64,000 nt of DNA from Hyphomonadaceae bacterium (GTDB taxonomy: Bacteria; Pseudomonadota; Alphaproteobacteria; Caulobacterales; Hyphomonadaceae), in NCBI GenBank assembly GCA_024743315.1, contig JANSWU010000006.1, positions 62,001 through 126,000 on the forward strand, given 5' to 3'. This document shows, in pieces, positions 51,987 through 60,410 of this stretch. Each line of letters opens with the position of its first letter. Within the stretch, counting starts at the first letter, position 1. The notes under the pieces were generated by a model, which ran no database searches, was not told the origin of the DNA, and worked only from the letters and a program-made list of their open reading frames with translations. The position numbers and the translations under genes are program-made.

Positions 51987-53269
51987 TATAACCTCACGGC
52001 GTCTCGAATCGGGCTGGCCGTTATTGGTCGCAAGATTTTGCGAGAGGCAACCGGCACGGGAAGGTGATAACGCAGTGCGGTAAATACAACCATCAAGTTT
52101 AAAGCGATATCAAATCGAAGACGACCTGGTTCGAACAATCCTTGGAATATCAAATCTGTCGCACACGCCACGACCAAAACAGATTGCCAACCGGTAACAG
52201 CAAGATAATCGCGCAGCACTTTGATCGAGAACGCAATAATTATTCCCCAGAACACTCCACCCAATATCCCGTAGCGAACCCAGGCACCCAAAATGCCGCT
52301 GTGCAGAACAAGCCCCCTCTCCAGATGGGCTTCAAGACGTTCGCCTTTTAACTGTTGTACCTCGGGGTCGAGAAGCAACATCTTGACAGACCAAGACTGA
52401 TCAGGGCCGTTCGCACCATAGCCAGTTATTGGCCTCTCCATAACAGCCTCTATCATCGGAACTTGATCAGGCCGAGCGCCCGCCAAAAAGCCATATTCAT
52501 GCTCGGCCTGACTTAGTATTTTGGCGCTGAACCTCTCGTTGAATACTTCATATTTTGCCCCAAGCACCAGCCCCTCGCCCGCGACAACAGCCGCCACACA
52601 AATTCCGACCACGATGCTAAAATACTCGTGCAAAGGCCGGTGTTTTTTTGGAACCTTCGCTCTCAGTAGTATTTGTGCGAACACCCCTGACAAAGCCGCC
52701 AAATATACAACAGCTTGACCCCGGTCGGAGTTCATGAGTGCCACGCACAAAGCGGCTGTGATGAGCAGCATCGCAATGACTCTCGACCTTCCGAAGCTTA
52801 TGAGCGCCAAAATAAAAAGCGGCACGTGCACGAACGAAACCGCCCTCTCCAGCAATGGCTTTTGCGATATCCATGAAGCGTCGTTCCCAAAGGCTACGAT
52901 AGATAATGCCAGGCCCAGGCTGGCGCCTGCATAGATGCGGAACACTCTTGACCATTGGTACTTTGAATAGGCGATCAACCCCATCAAGAACAATAACATG
53001 AGCAAAAATGTTCCGAACCAGTCTATGTTACTGGACAATAAAACATCATTTGAAAGCAGAATTCTTATGAGTAGCAGCACGCCAAAGAAGAGAAAAAACA
53101 ACTCAGTCTTTAAGAATTTTCTCCCGGCCAAAAACGACCCGGCAAATACCCCAATCGCGAATAACTCAAATATATATATCTTTCCTACCGCATTCACAAA
53201 AATAGGCGAAAGAGTTAGCGGAATGAAAAAGCAATAAGTACTTATTTTGCCGATTTTCATTTTGTTCAC
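51986..53269 (-). CDS. Wzy-like O-antigen/EPS polymerase
   Basis: The 427-residue protein has about ten membrane helices and a large periplasmic loop in its second half, typical of Wzy polymerases and O-antigen ligases. Signatures include ITGYGANGPDQSW, VLHSGILGAWVRYGILGG and GLFEPGRLRFD, corresponding to the Wzy_C-like region. It is presumed to polymerise repeat units in the periplasm. A second Wzy/WaaL-like gene lies at 12694-14100, so the locus has two, one perhaps acting as ligase. Starts 3 bp after the end of the neighbouring glycosyltransferase gene. Confidence 0.82.
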   Translation of the reverse strand: MNKMKIGKISTYCFFIPLTLSPIFVNAVGKIYIFELFAIGVFAGSFLAGRKFLKTELFFLFFGVLLLIRILLSNDVLLSSNIDWFGTFLLMLLFLMGLIAYSKYQWSRVFRIYAGASLGLALSIVAFGNDASWISQKPLLERAVSFVHVPLFILALISFGRSRVIAMLLITAALCVALMNSDRGQAVVYLAALSGVFAQILLRAKVPKKHRPLHEYFSIVVGICVAAVVAGEGLVLGAKYEVFNERFSAKILSQAEHEYGFLAGARPDQVPMIEAVMERPITGYGANGPDQSWSVKMLLLDPEVQQLKGERLEAHLERGLVLHSGILGAWVRYGILGGVFWGIIIAFSIKVLRDYLAVTGWQSVLVVACATDLIFQGLFEPGRLRFDIALNLMVVFTALRYHLPVPVASRKILRPITASPIRDAVRL

Positions 53270-53272
53270 ATC

Positions 53273-54496
53273 TTAAAATTCGGACAAATAATGGACCAGT
53301 TGATTAGCATACCTATCGGTTGATACAAACCTCTGCGCACTCTCGGACGGCATATCGAGTCCGTTTTTCTTCGCATTCATTAAAGCATCAACAAGCGCAG
53401 ACACACTCCTAACCGGCACCTCCAATATACCATCAATAGGCGGCGCACCTGCATTAGGTGTGCATATCACAGGCAAACCAGAGCTTATCGCTTCTGAAAT
53501 TACGGTCGCTGATCCCTCAAAAAGCGACGGCAAAACTAACGCGTCCGCCCAGGCGTACTGGGATAAAATTTCACTACGAGGCACCGCCCCCAACACCGAA
53601 ACATGAGAACTAAATTGCGCAAGTATCTCGGGGTCCAGGGCAACTCCACCCACCATCCTACATTCGATATCCGGGTCTGAGATTTGCCTCATCGCCTCCA
53701 GCAAGTACGGTGCACCTTTTCGTAAGCCTACTTCGCCAACGAAAAGTAACCTCAACCTCCCATTCGGGTCGCGCCTGACTGAGTCTCGCGAAGGGAACTG
53801 TCTACGGTCAATCCCGTATGGCAAGAGCTTGCATTTGTGCATCGGACCGCCGGCCCTCAATACAGAGTTAACCACAAATTCTGATGGGCACAGTATAACG
53901 TCAGCTAACTCCCATTCCTTTTGTTCTCGAATTGACCTTTCGTCACTGTGGTCCGGCAGCTGAAGAGTGGTCTGCCAACCTGGCCAATCCAGCGGCTCAT
54001 TTCTCAAAGCCTCAGCCATCGTTGAACGAGCGGCTAGCGTTTGGTCCATTACGCAGAGCATTCCTTTGGATTTTGCGTACTTGAACGCCTCTAAACACGC
54101 GCCGTTATAACCAAAGACCGCATCACTGTTAAACAGTCCGCATTTGATCGCCATTTCATTTATTTGCCGAGCATGATCACAAAATGCTAGCGCTTGAAAA
54201 TTGGTGTCACGACTCATCCTTCGCCTTATCGCATGCTTAAGGCCAATGAGCTCGAGACTCTTTATTTTTTTGGCGGGCAGGTTTCCGCCACTTCTACTCA
54301 ACCATCGCTTGGTGAAGTCGTTAGGAAGTGCTTTGGTGAAAGCGCCGACTACGCTTGCAGTGAATGGTCGCGAGCCGGCGTAACCGTCTGTAAAAAAACC
54401 AGCGAGCATTCCCTCTTGCTCTAGAATTTTTGGCACTGCGTAGTGGTGCCTCGCACCAATCTGAATGACGGAGTATTGATAACGCTGTTTCATCAT
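53273..54496 (-). CDS. Glycosyltransferase family 4 (GT-B)
   Basis: The 407-residue protein has the GT-B layout. The N-terminal half begins with YSVIQIGARHHYAVPKIL. The C-terminal half carries the donor-binding GEVGLRKGAPYLLEAM (about 255-270), VLPSLFEGSATVISEAI with the family E-x7-E motif (about 325-341), and an NAGAPP segment. It probably adds a sugar to the lipid-linked intermediate. It lies between the flippase and polymerase genes in the same orientation. Donor specificity unknown. Confidence 0.9.
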   Translation of the reverse strand: MMKQRYQYSVIQIGARHHYAVPKILEQEGMLAGFFTDGYAGSRPFTASVVGAFTKALPNDFTKRWLSRSGGNLPAKKIKSLELIGLKHAIRRRMSRDTNFQALAFCDHARQINEMAIKCGLFNSDAVFGYNGACLEAFKYAKSKGMLCVMDQTLAARSTMAEALRNEPLDWPGWQTTLQLPDHSDERSIREQKEWELADVILCPSEFVVNSVLRAGGPMHKCKLLPYGIDRRQFPSRDSVRRDPNGRLRLLFVGEVGLRKGAPYLLEAMRQISDPDIECRMVGGVALDPEILAQFSSHVSVLGAVPRSEILSQYAWADALVLPSLFEGSATVISEAISSGLPVICTPNAGAPPIDGILEVPVRSVSALVDALMNAKKNGLDMPSESAQRFVSTDRYANQLVHYLSEF

Positions 54497-54574
54497 CTTC
54501 TAGCAGTTTCATTTATCAGTATTTGAGCGTTGCAACTACCAATCACATAGCTCCAAAAAACACACGCCCGTAAG

Positions 54575-55912
54575 TTACGATCGACCACGCGAGGATAGAC
54601 CAGCAATCAAAATTTTACTGAGATCGACGAATATACTTGGCGATGGGATCAACCATTTTAGGGGAGTGATGTCAGCTGAAACGCGATAGAGTCGCCAGCT
54701 TGCAAAAATTATTGAGACCAAATTTCCGATCGCGAAAGCTGCTATGAATGGCCATGCTCCGCCTAGCAAAAGCGCCACAACGTAAACGCTAACAAATACA
54801 CAAGCATACAAAGCCTCAGAGGCAGTAACAGTATGCCCCATCTTTTCAGCTTTGAATATCTGATTTGCTGCTCGACGGACAGGCACAAAAACGGTCGCAC
54901 ACGCAATCCAAGAAGCCATTAGGCCGGAATCGGCAAATTCGCGTCCAAACAAGAAGGTTGCTGCGAACGGTGCGATTGCCGCGATTGCAAGCGCTGCAAA
55001 TAGAGAGGTGGCGAAACTGAGCTTAAGAAGCTTTTTGTAAGCTTCCGTTCGAACTTGCTTGGGGAGGGAGACCAGCACAGGCAGACCAACGGTGGAAAGC
55101 GTAGCGGCCACAATCCCCTGAACTGGGGCAGCTAATGTTATTGCTGCCAAGTAGAGTCCGATATCGTGGGCCTCAAAGGTCAACATGACCATCGCGCGGT
55201 CTATATGTTGCCCCAAGAATGTCAGGAGCGTCCCACCGTAAAACACTCGCAGTAGAGCGCCAAATGAACCCGTCCTCTTCTTGCTGTCGTGTGAGCCTGT
55301 CCCCGCTTCATCGTGGCTTGAATTTTTAGTATCAATCAAGAAGACTCTAAAAAGATAAGACAGCAACATGGCGCAAATGTGTGAAACCACAAAACCTGTT
55401 AGCCCAAGCCCCATGTAAACAGCAAACAACAAGAAAGTTAAGTATAGAATTGGAACACTCAATCTAAAAATATTAACCATATCAAATCTATGGTTGCTTC
55501 TTAATATTCCCTCAAATACTTGTGCTTGAAATGAGCAAAACAACAAAATCAGACCAAAGCCCAATCCGAGCTGAGGCACCGGATCCGGAAACTCGCGCAG
55601 AATAAGATAAAGCAAAATCAGGAAGATTGGCGCCACGATCGCGGCGCTACCCCAAGCCCAATTTAATGCGGTTTTGAAGATCGCGACACGATCCACCCCC
55701 TCATCTTGATCACCTGCGCTAACGACGATTGCGTCCGCGAAAGGTGGTCGGCCAAATGTTGCCAAAAATTGCGGCCAAAACACGATTACCCCCAGGTAAC
55801 CCCTCGCCTCCGGCCCCAAGATACGCGCCGCGATAATTCCCGTAATCAAGCCCACCAGGATTGATAAGACGGACGTAACAGCGGATCTTGAGAAAGCAGC
55901 GCTAGACTTCAC
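54575..55912 (-). CDS. Wzx-like oligosaccharide flippase
   Basis: The 445-residue protein has twelve to fourteen predicted membrane helices in the MATE/MOP-type polysaccharide-exporter pattern, with the conserved N-terminal SVLSILVGLITGIIAARILGPEARG stretch (cited as LITGIIAARILGPEARG). It moves undecaprenyl-linked repeat units across the inner membrane. Located 10 bp after the sulfotransferase gene and 78 bp before the glycosyltransferase gene in the same operon. Confidence 0.9.
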   Translation of the reverse strand: MKSSAAFSRSAVTSVLSILVGLITGIIAARILGPEARGYLGVIVFWPQFLATFGRPPFADAIVVSAGDQDEGVDRVAIFKTALNWAWGSAAIVAPIFLILLYLILREFPDPVPQLGLGFGLILLFCSFQAQVFEGILRSNHRFDMVNIFRLSVPILYLTFLLFAVYMGLGLTGFVVSHICAMLLSYLFRVFLIDTKNSSHDEAGTGSHDSKKRTGSFGALLRVFYGGTLLTFLGQHIDRAMVMLTFEAHDIGLYLAAITLAAPVQGIVAATLSTVGLPVLVSLPKQVRTEAYKKLLKLSFATSLFAALAIAAIAPFAATFLFGREFADSGLMASWIACATVFVPVRRAANQIFKAEKMGHTVTASEALYACVFVSVYVVALLLGGAWPFIAAFAIGNLVSIIFASWRLYRVSADITPLKWLIPSPSIFVDLSKILIAGLSSRGRS

Positions 55913-55921
55913 GTTTTAGTC

Positions 55922-56644
55922 TCAAGATCCATTGGGTGAGGTATCGTATTCGAATAAGTCGAAATCTCGCTCAAAAGCCCGGCGGATTTCGTAGGCGGAT
56001 TTGGAACTAATCACATTTGCATAGTCTATCCGTGGAGCCCGACGACCAACCCTTGGAAGAGCACCCGGCGGCAGCTTCAGGTCACAACGTAATCCTTCGA
56101 AGTCTTGTTCGAGATACTCAAACCTCAGAACCCGATCGACGGCAATTTGATTATCAAAATCCAAAACATACTCACTTTGAGGTCGCCTATGAGCCAACAA
56201 ATTATGGTCTAGCTCAAACACCTCCAACCAAAATGATATCGCACGCTCGAACTCGAGCGCGCTCGAGTTGGCGGATAAATTTTCGAAAGCACTAAATCGA
56301 TATTTGAAGTGAAAAAGAGAGGAAAAAACCCTCTCAAATGGATTTCGTGCAACAGCGAACTTATAGCAAGTTTCGAGCTCTTTTGGAGGAATTAAGCCGA
56401 GGAGCCTGATTTCCATGTAGGTAAGATGCTGCGCTGCAAGCGGAATATCTAACGTGCCCAGAAGCTGTGCGTTTGCCTTAGCGTCCGAAGTAATTACCTC
56501 CAGCCCGTGAAATAGTTTATTTAGGCTGGATCGTCCACCTGAATGCGGCGTCAGTGGCGGATCCAAAAACGCTGCCTCTATTGAACGCCCAGCGTTTTTT
56601 GGAATGTGTATAAATAGTGCGTTGATTTTTGGGAAGTAGGGCAT
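55922..56644 (-). CDS. Sulfotransferase family 2 protein
   Basis: The 240-residue protein carries the HNK1-type 5'-phosphosulfate loop IHIPKNAGRSIE (about 12-23), and later YKFAVARNPFERVFSSLFHF (cited as VARNPFERVFSSLF, about 105-118), the 3'-phosphate-binding motif. The length fits this small bacterial branch. It would sulfate a sugar hydroxyl of the polysaccharide with PAPS. Distinct from the other sulfotransferase (51183-51986) in sequence class, so two different positions may be sulfated. Confidence 0.88.
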   Translation of the reverse strand: MPYFPKINALFIHIPKNAGRSIEAAFLDPPLTPHSGGRSSLNKLFHGLEVITSDAKANAQLLGTLDIPLAAQHLTYMEIRLLGLIPPKELETCYKFAVARNPFERVFSSLFHFKYRFSAFENLSANSSALEFERAISFWLEVFELDHNLLAHRRPQSEYVLDFDNQIAVDRVLRFEYLEQDFEGLRCDLKLPPGALPRVGRRAPRIDYANVISSKSAYEIRRAFERDFDLFEYDTSPNGS

Positions 56645-56696
56645 AAACGAAATTATTATTAAGATCTATTGGTCACAATCGGAATACGCTGCCCAA

Positions 56697-57935
56697 CTAT
56701 ATTCGACTTAAAATATTCAATACAAACCAAGCTATGAAAAATGCGGAAAATATTCCGACTTCTACCCTGTTTTCGATTTTTAAGTAACGTGCCGAGAGCA
56801 TAGAAACCATCATAAGACACGCCACTTCAGAATAACGCTGCCAAGCGAAACTCTGCATCCCTAGAGCAAACGAGTAGATTATGAACCCGATTGCGAAGAT
56901 ACGTATTGTCTGTTGATCGGAAGTAAGCGCCCAAACCAAGGCTGACGCCCCCAACACGGAAAGGACAATGACAGAGATTGACGCACCAATCAATGAGTGC
57001 TCGAAGCGTGACAACGTCCAAATCATAGAACCGAAACGTCCAGATTCAGGGTTATAGCTTGTATCTGAGAAAATCGTGACCACGGCCACCGCGATCAGTA
57101 TGCCAAGTCCGATCGGAGCCAAAAAACTATTCTGCCGAGCAAATCTCCACAGAGCGGGTAACAACGGAACTACAAAAAACCCCAAAAGAGCAACGCTTTG
57201 AATTACGGCAGGTATGTTTATGGCTTCAGCTTCGTGCTTGGCGAACTCAGGAGGAGTCAGGCCGTTCCACACAAGATAGAATGGCAAGAACGCAATCAAC
57301 GGGAACATCGCTATTGCGAAATGGCGTACGGCGAATATTAAGCTTGTTCGGGCTGCTGCGGAGGCGAATAGTAACATCATCGCGATGCTAGCGGGGAGGT
57401 AAATCTGACGAACCAAAACCAGCGCACTGAGAGAAAGGCCCGCCGTTAGTTGCCTCGCGACTACATTTGACTGAGTCTGAGTGACCGCCAAAAAAAAGGC
57501 TATGAAAAGATAACTCAAACCGTCCGTGGTAAGGAAAGCAGCAGGCAACAAAAAGTACTGGGAAGTAAATACTGGTATGGCGAATAACGTAGCCCACATA
57601 TGTTTTCGAGAAATTCTCTGACAACAAAAGTACATGAGAGCCAAAGTCACCGCTGAGATCGCGGAACCCGAAAGTGCAATTATCCAATGATCAGGCTCAA
57701 GAAAAGTTACGCCAGACGCAATCGTAATAATCGCATAAATTAAATGGGCGCCCGGCGTGGTTGCGGACATACTTTGTCCAAACGGATTTAGATTTCGACT
57801 AATTATCTCGTTCACGAAGGGAATGTGGTACTTAACTTGGTCATGGTACGCCCAGTTATCTGTCTCCCAAATATACGACAGACCGTAGATCACCACAAAA
57901 GCGGATCCAGCGAAGAAAAGCGTTCTCAATTTCAA
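56697..57935 (-). CDS. Polytopic membrane protein, probable GT-C-like glycosyltransferase
   Basis: The 412-residue protein has about eleven membrane helices. Its first periplasmic loop holds ETDNWAYHDQVKYHIPF with acidic residues (Asp after a Trp-Ala-Tyr-His), as in GT-C enzymes that use polyprenyl-phosphate sugars. The remainder is hydrophobic, with a short periplasmic Tyr/Pro-rich loop (TSYNPESGRFGS). Its ATG overlaps the DprE2-like stop (ATGA), so it is the fifth gene of the pentose cassette, and a transferase for the polyprenyl-phosphate pentose made by that cassette is the natural inference. No direct family assignment is possible from the residues alone. Confidence 0.7.
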   Translation of the reverse strand: MKLRTLFFAGSAFVVIYGLSYIWETDNWAYHDQVKYHIPFVNEIISRNLNPFGQSMSATTPGAHLIYAIITIASGVTFLEPDHWIIALSGSAISAVTLALMYFCCQRISRKHMWATLFAIPVFTSQYFLLPAAFLTTDGLSYLFIAFFLAVTQTQSNVVARQLTAGLSLSALVLVRQIYLPASIAMMLLFASAAARTSLIFAVRHFAIAMFPLIAFLPFYLVWNGLTPPEFAKHEAEAINIPAVIQSVALLGFFVVPLLPALWRFARQNSFLAPIGLGILIAVAVVTIFSDTSYNPESGRFGSMIWTLSRFEHSLIGASISVIVLSVLGASALVWALTSDQQTIRIFAIGFIIYSFALGMQSFAWQRYSEVACLMMVSMLSARYLKIENRVEVGIFSAFFIAWFVLNILSRI

Positions 57936-58669
57936 ATTCGAAGCCGCTTGAAGAGAGCTTCAGGAATCCTTCGTATGACGAAAGTAATAAGCCACCAAAC
58001 TCGCCCCACATAAATCACATTCTTTTTGCGCTTACATGCGTGTGCAATTGCCTCAGCCACCCGACTGGGTTGTGTCGTCAGTGTTGCAGGCAGGTCTAAT
58101 CCTTCTGTCATTCGTGTGGCAACGAAACCCGGAAGTACGGTCAGAACGTGTATGCCCTTTCTCGCCAGTCGATTGCGAAGGCCTGATAAAAACGCGGTGA
58201 AACCAGCCTTAGCGGAACCATAAACGTAGTTTGTGGCCCGACCGCGTTCACCTGCGACGGAACTGATGCCCACAAGGATCCCACTTCCACGTTTTTCAAA
58301 GTGGTTGGCCAGCACGCCTAAGATACTAGCCGGGCCTTCGAAATTACTTCGCACGATTAGGCTAGCGACTTGCACGTCTTGTTCGGCTTGGTATTGATCC
58401 CCTAGCAACCCGACTGCGCATACCGCGATCTGTGGGAGCTCGCCAAGCCCTGCAACGAATGCGTCGTGAGTATCTAGAGCAAGAGCGTCGAATTCGTGCA
58501 GCGTTACGGTGACGTTATACCGGAGTTCAATATTGGTCTTATCGGCCAAAAGACTATTTGCGCCCCGTGCAGCCAACTGAATAGGATGCCCCATGGAGGC
58601 GAGTTTATGTGCGACAGCCATGCCGATATCAGATCGAGCACCTAGTATGAGTATGGGAAGCTTCTTCAC
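57932..58669 (-). CDS. DprE2-like SDR: polyprenyl-phosphoryl-2-keto-ribose reductase
   Basis: The 245-residue protein is a short-chain dehydrogenase with the NAD(P)-binding GARSDIGMAVA start (about 10-20), AVCAVGLLGDQ, catalytic Ser in VGISSVAGERGR (about 135) and YGSAKAG (about 150). GARSDIG and AGERGR are typical of DprE2-type enzymes, which reduce the 2-keto intermediate formed by DprE1 to give polyprenyl-phosphoryl-arabinose. Coupled by ATGA to the DprE1-like gene before it and to the membrane protein after it. Confidence 0.85.
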   Translation of the reverse strand: MKKLPILILGARSDIGMAVAHKLASMGHPIQLAARGANSLLADKTNIELRYNVTVTLHEFDALALDTHDAFVAGLGELPQIAVCAVGLLGDQYQAEQDVQVASLIVRSNFEGPASILGVLANHFEKRGSGILVGISSVAGERGRATNYVYGSAKAGFTAFLSGLRNRLARKGIHVLTVLPGFVATRMTEGLDLPATLTTQPSRVAEAIAHACKRKKNVIYVGRVWWLITFVIRRIPEALFKRLRI

Positions 58670-59991
58670 AAAACTAACCTATCCGCCTGAGCGGAGGCGA
58701 AGCGAGTTGAAAGGCCTCTAGCATTACGAACTGAACAAAACTTGTCGGCGCGTACATCTGTAGCACGCAGAGTTTGAGCGCTAATTCGGCTATCTTTAGC
58801 CAAATAGAATCTACCTTTGAAGTCTATGACAATTTGGTCCAGTTTCTCCGCGAGTCGAAGCGTTTTATCATTGATCGGAAAGTCGAGCGCGAGGGTGTAC
58901 CCCTCCATCGGAAAAGAGAATGAACTATCTTGAGGACCGAACCTTTTTAGTACGGCCAGAAACGAACCGCACCCAGCGGAGGCAACCTCCTCCAGAATAG
59001 CGGTTAGGCCCGCTTCCGATTGCTCGAGCGGAAAAACGCACTGAAACTGCGAGAAGCCCTTGCGGCCATAAATGCGATTCCAATTTAGGACTGAGTCTAA
59101 CGGATAAAAGTAGCTGTCCCAATCAACCAACCTGACATCGATTTTTTTTGCGCCACTTTGGTAGTATATATTATTGAAAGCACGAACGCTGAATCTATTC
59201 AAAAATATTGATGGAAAATCAAATGGAATTGATATCTTCCATTTAGTCTTCTTGTGGAATGGTTCTTTAGCTTTCGACGAGGGGAGCTCCGAAAGTTTTG
59301 CATGCTCACCTAGTATTACAAGGGACCGACCGAGATTACGGTTCGATGCGCAGCAATCGATCCAAGCAACCGAATAGGTCGCATTCTTTTCCACCTCAAA
59401 CGCTTCCAAAGCGGCGCTTAGGTTTGGGGCAGCAATGGTGCGCTGTCGCATCCATCCGCTTTCAACGGAGCGCAACCGGATCGCAGCGCGCAAAATCACC
59501 CCTGTGAGCCCCATACCGCCTAACGTATAGTCAAATAGATCTCGGTCTTCATCCCAGGAACATCGGTGAACTTCTCCGTCCGACCCCATGATGTCGATCC
59601 AGTCTACACAAGTTCGAAAGCTTCCTTCTTTGTGATGGTTTTTGCCATGCACATCGGCTGCGATGGCGCCACCAAGAGTCACAAACTTCGTACCTGGAGT
59701 AACCATTGGGAACCAACCGCGCGGCAGAAATGCTGCAACGATATCGCCCAAAAGGACACCAGCCTCAGCAACAAGTTGTCCAGAAGTTTGATCGAATGAA
59801 ATCATTCTGTTCAAGCATCTCGTTTCCAACGTGGCGTCAGCGTTAATAGCGCTGTCTCCGTAGGCTCTTCCGTTGCCTCGTGCTATCACGCTCTTTTTAG
59901 ACAACAGTATGTCGCGCAAATCGTCTTCGCTTCGCGGAGCATACGTCGATGCCTCGATCAATGGATATCTACCCCAACCCGATAATTTCAT
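58666..59991 (-). CDS. DprE1-like FAD-dependent polyprenyl-phosphoribose 2'-oxidase
   Basis: The 441-residue protein has the FAD-binding fold of the vanillyl-alcohol-oxidase type: ARGNGRAYGDSAIN (about 37-50), TPGTKFVTLGGAIAADVHGKNHH (cited as LGGAIAADVHGKNHH, about 106-120) and an ARG-like end. The HGKNHH motif is diagnostic of DprE1. It oxidises polyprenyl-phosphoryl-ribose at C2' so that DprE2 can epimerise it to arabinose. ATGA overlaps on both sides show tight coupling with GtrA and DprE2-like genes. Confidence 0.88.
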   Translation of the reverse strand: MKLSGWGRYPLIEASTYAPRSEDDLRDILLSKKSVIARGNGRAYGDSAINADATLETRCLNRMISFDQTSGQLVAEAGVLLGDIVAAFLPRGWFPMVTPGTKFVTLGGAIAADVHGKNHHKEGSFRTCVDWIDIMGSDGEVHRCSWDEDRDLFDYTLGGMGLTGVILRAAIRLRSVESGWMRQRTIAAPNLSAALEAFEVEKNATYSVAWIDCCASNRNLGRSLVILGEHAKLSELPSSKAKEPFHKKTKWKISIPFDFPSIFLNRFSVRAFNNIYYQSGAKKIDVRLVDWDSYFYPLDSVLNWNRIYGRKGFSQFQCVFPLEQSEAGLTAILEEVASAGCGSFLAVLKRFGPQDSSFSFPMEGYTLALDFPINDKTLRLAEKLDQIVIDFKGRFYLAKDSRISAQTLRATDVRADKFCSVRNARGLSTRFASAQADRLVL

Positions 59992-60410
59992 GCCGCGTCT
60001 ATATGTTCTTGATCCGTGAATACAAAGCGCCGATCTAAGTGATATTTGGCGAAATATCCAATGCTGAGGCCGATAATCGCCCCAAGTTCACGCATGAGAT
60101 TTGTTTTCCAAACCAACCAGAATACCGTCTCTGTCGCCCAGAAAACAATCGTCGTCAAAACGCCCATAGCTGTATAAAGCGAGAATTGCAGGCTGCGATT
60201 TCTTAAACCTGACGCCGTATCATAAAAGATCCAACGTTTGTCGAGAAGGTACTTGATCACCAGACCAACAATTGTTCCTGCCCCAACTGCCGCGGTGAAA
60301 AACAAAGCCGATTGACCAAACTGCAACACGGCTCGTTGGGTCGCAAGGTTTGCTACCGTAGCGATCAACGCAAAGGCGGAATATCGAAAAACCAGCGTTC
60401 GCAACCTCAT
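59988..60410 (-). CDS. GtrA-family membrane protein
   Basis: I choose ATG 60410, which overlaps the UbiA stop as ATGA and gives 140 residues, the usual size of GtrA proteins. The four membrane helices carry the typical RYSAFALIATVANLATQRAV start, LVIKYLLDKRWIFYD and FAKYHLDRRFVF end. GtrA proteins are implicated in moving polyprenyl-phosphate sugars across the membrane. In mycobacteria a GtrA-type protein is encoded beside DprE1/DprE2, so this gene likely serves the same lipid-linked pentose. Confidence 0.88.
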   Translation of the reverse strand: MRLRTLVFRYSAFALIATVANLATQRAVLQFGQSALFFTAAVGAGTIVGLVIKYLLDKRWIFYDTASGLRNRSLQFSLYTAMGVLTTIVFWATETVFWLVWKTNLMRELGAIIGLSIGYFAKYHLDRRFVFTDQEHIDAA

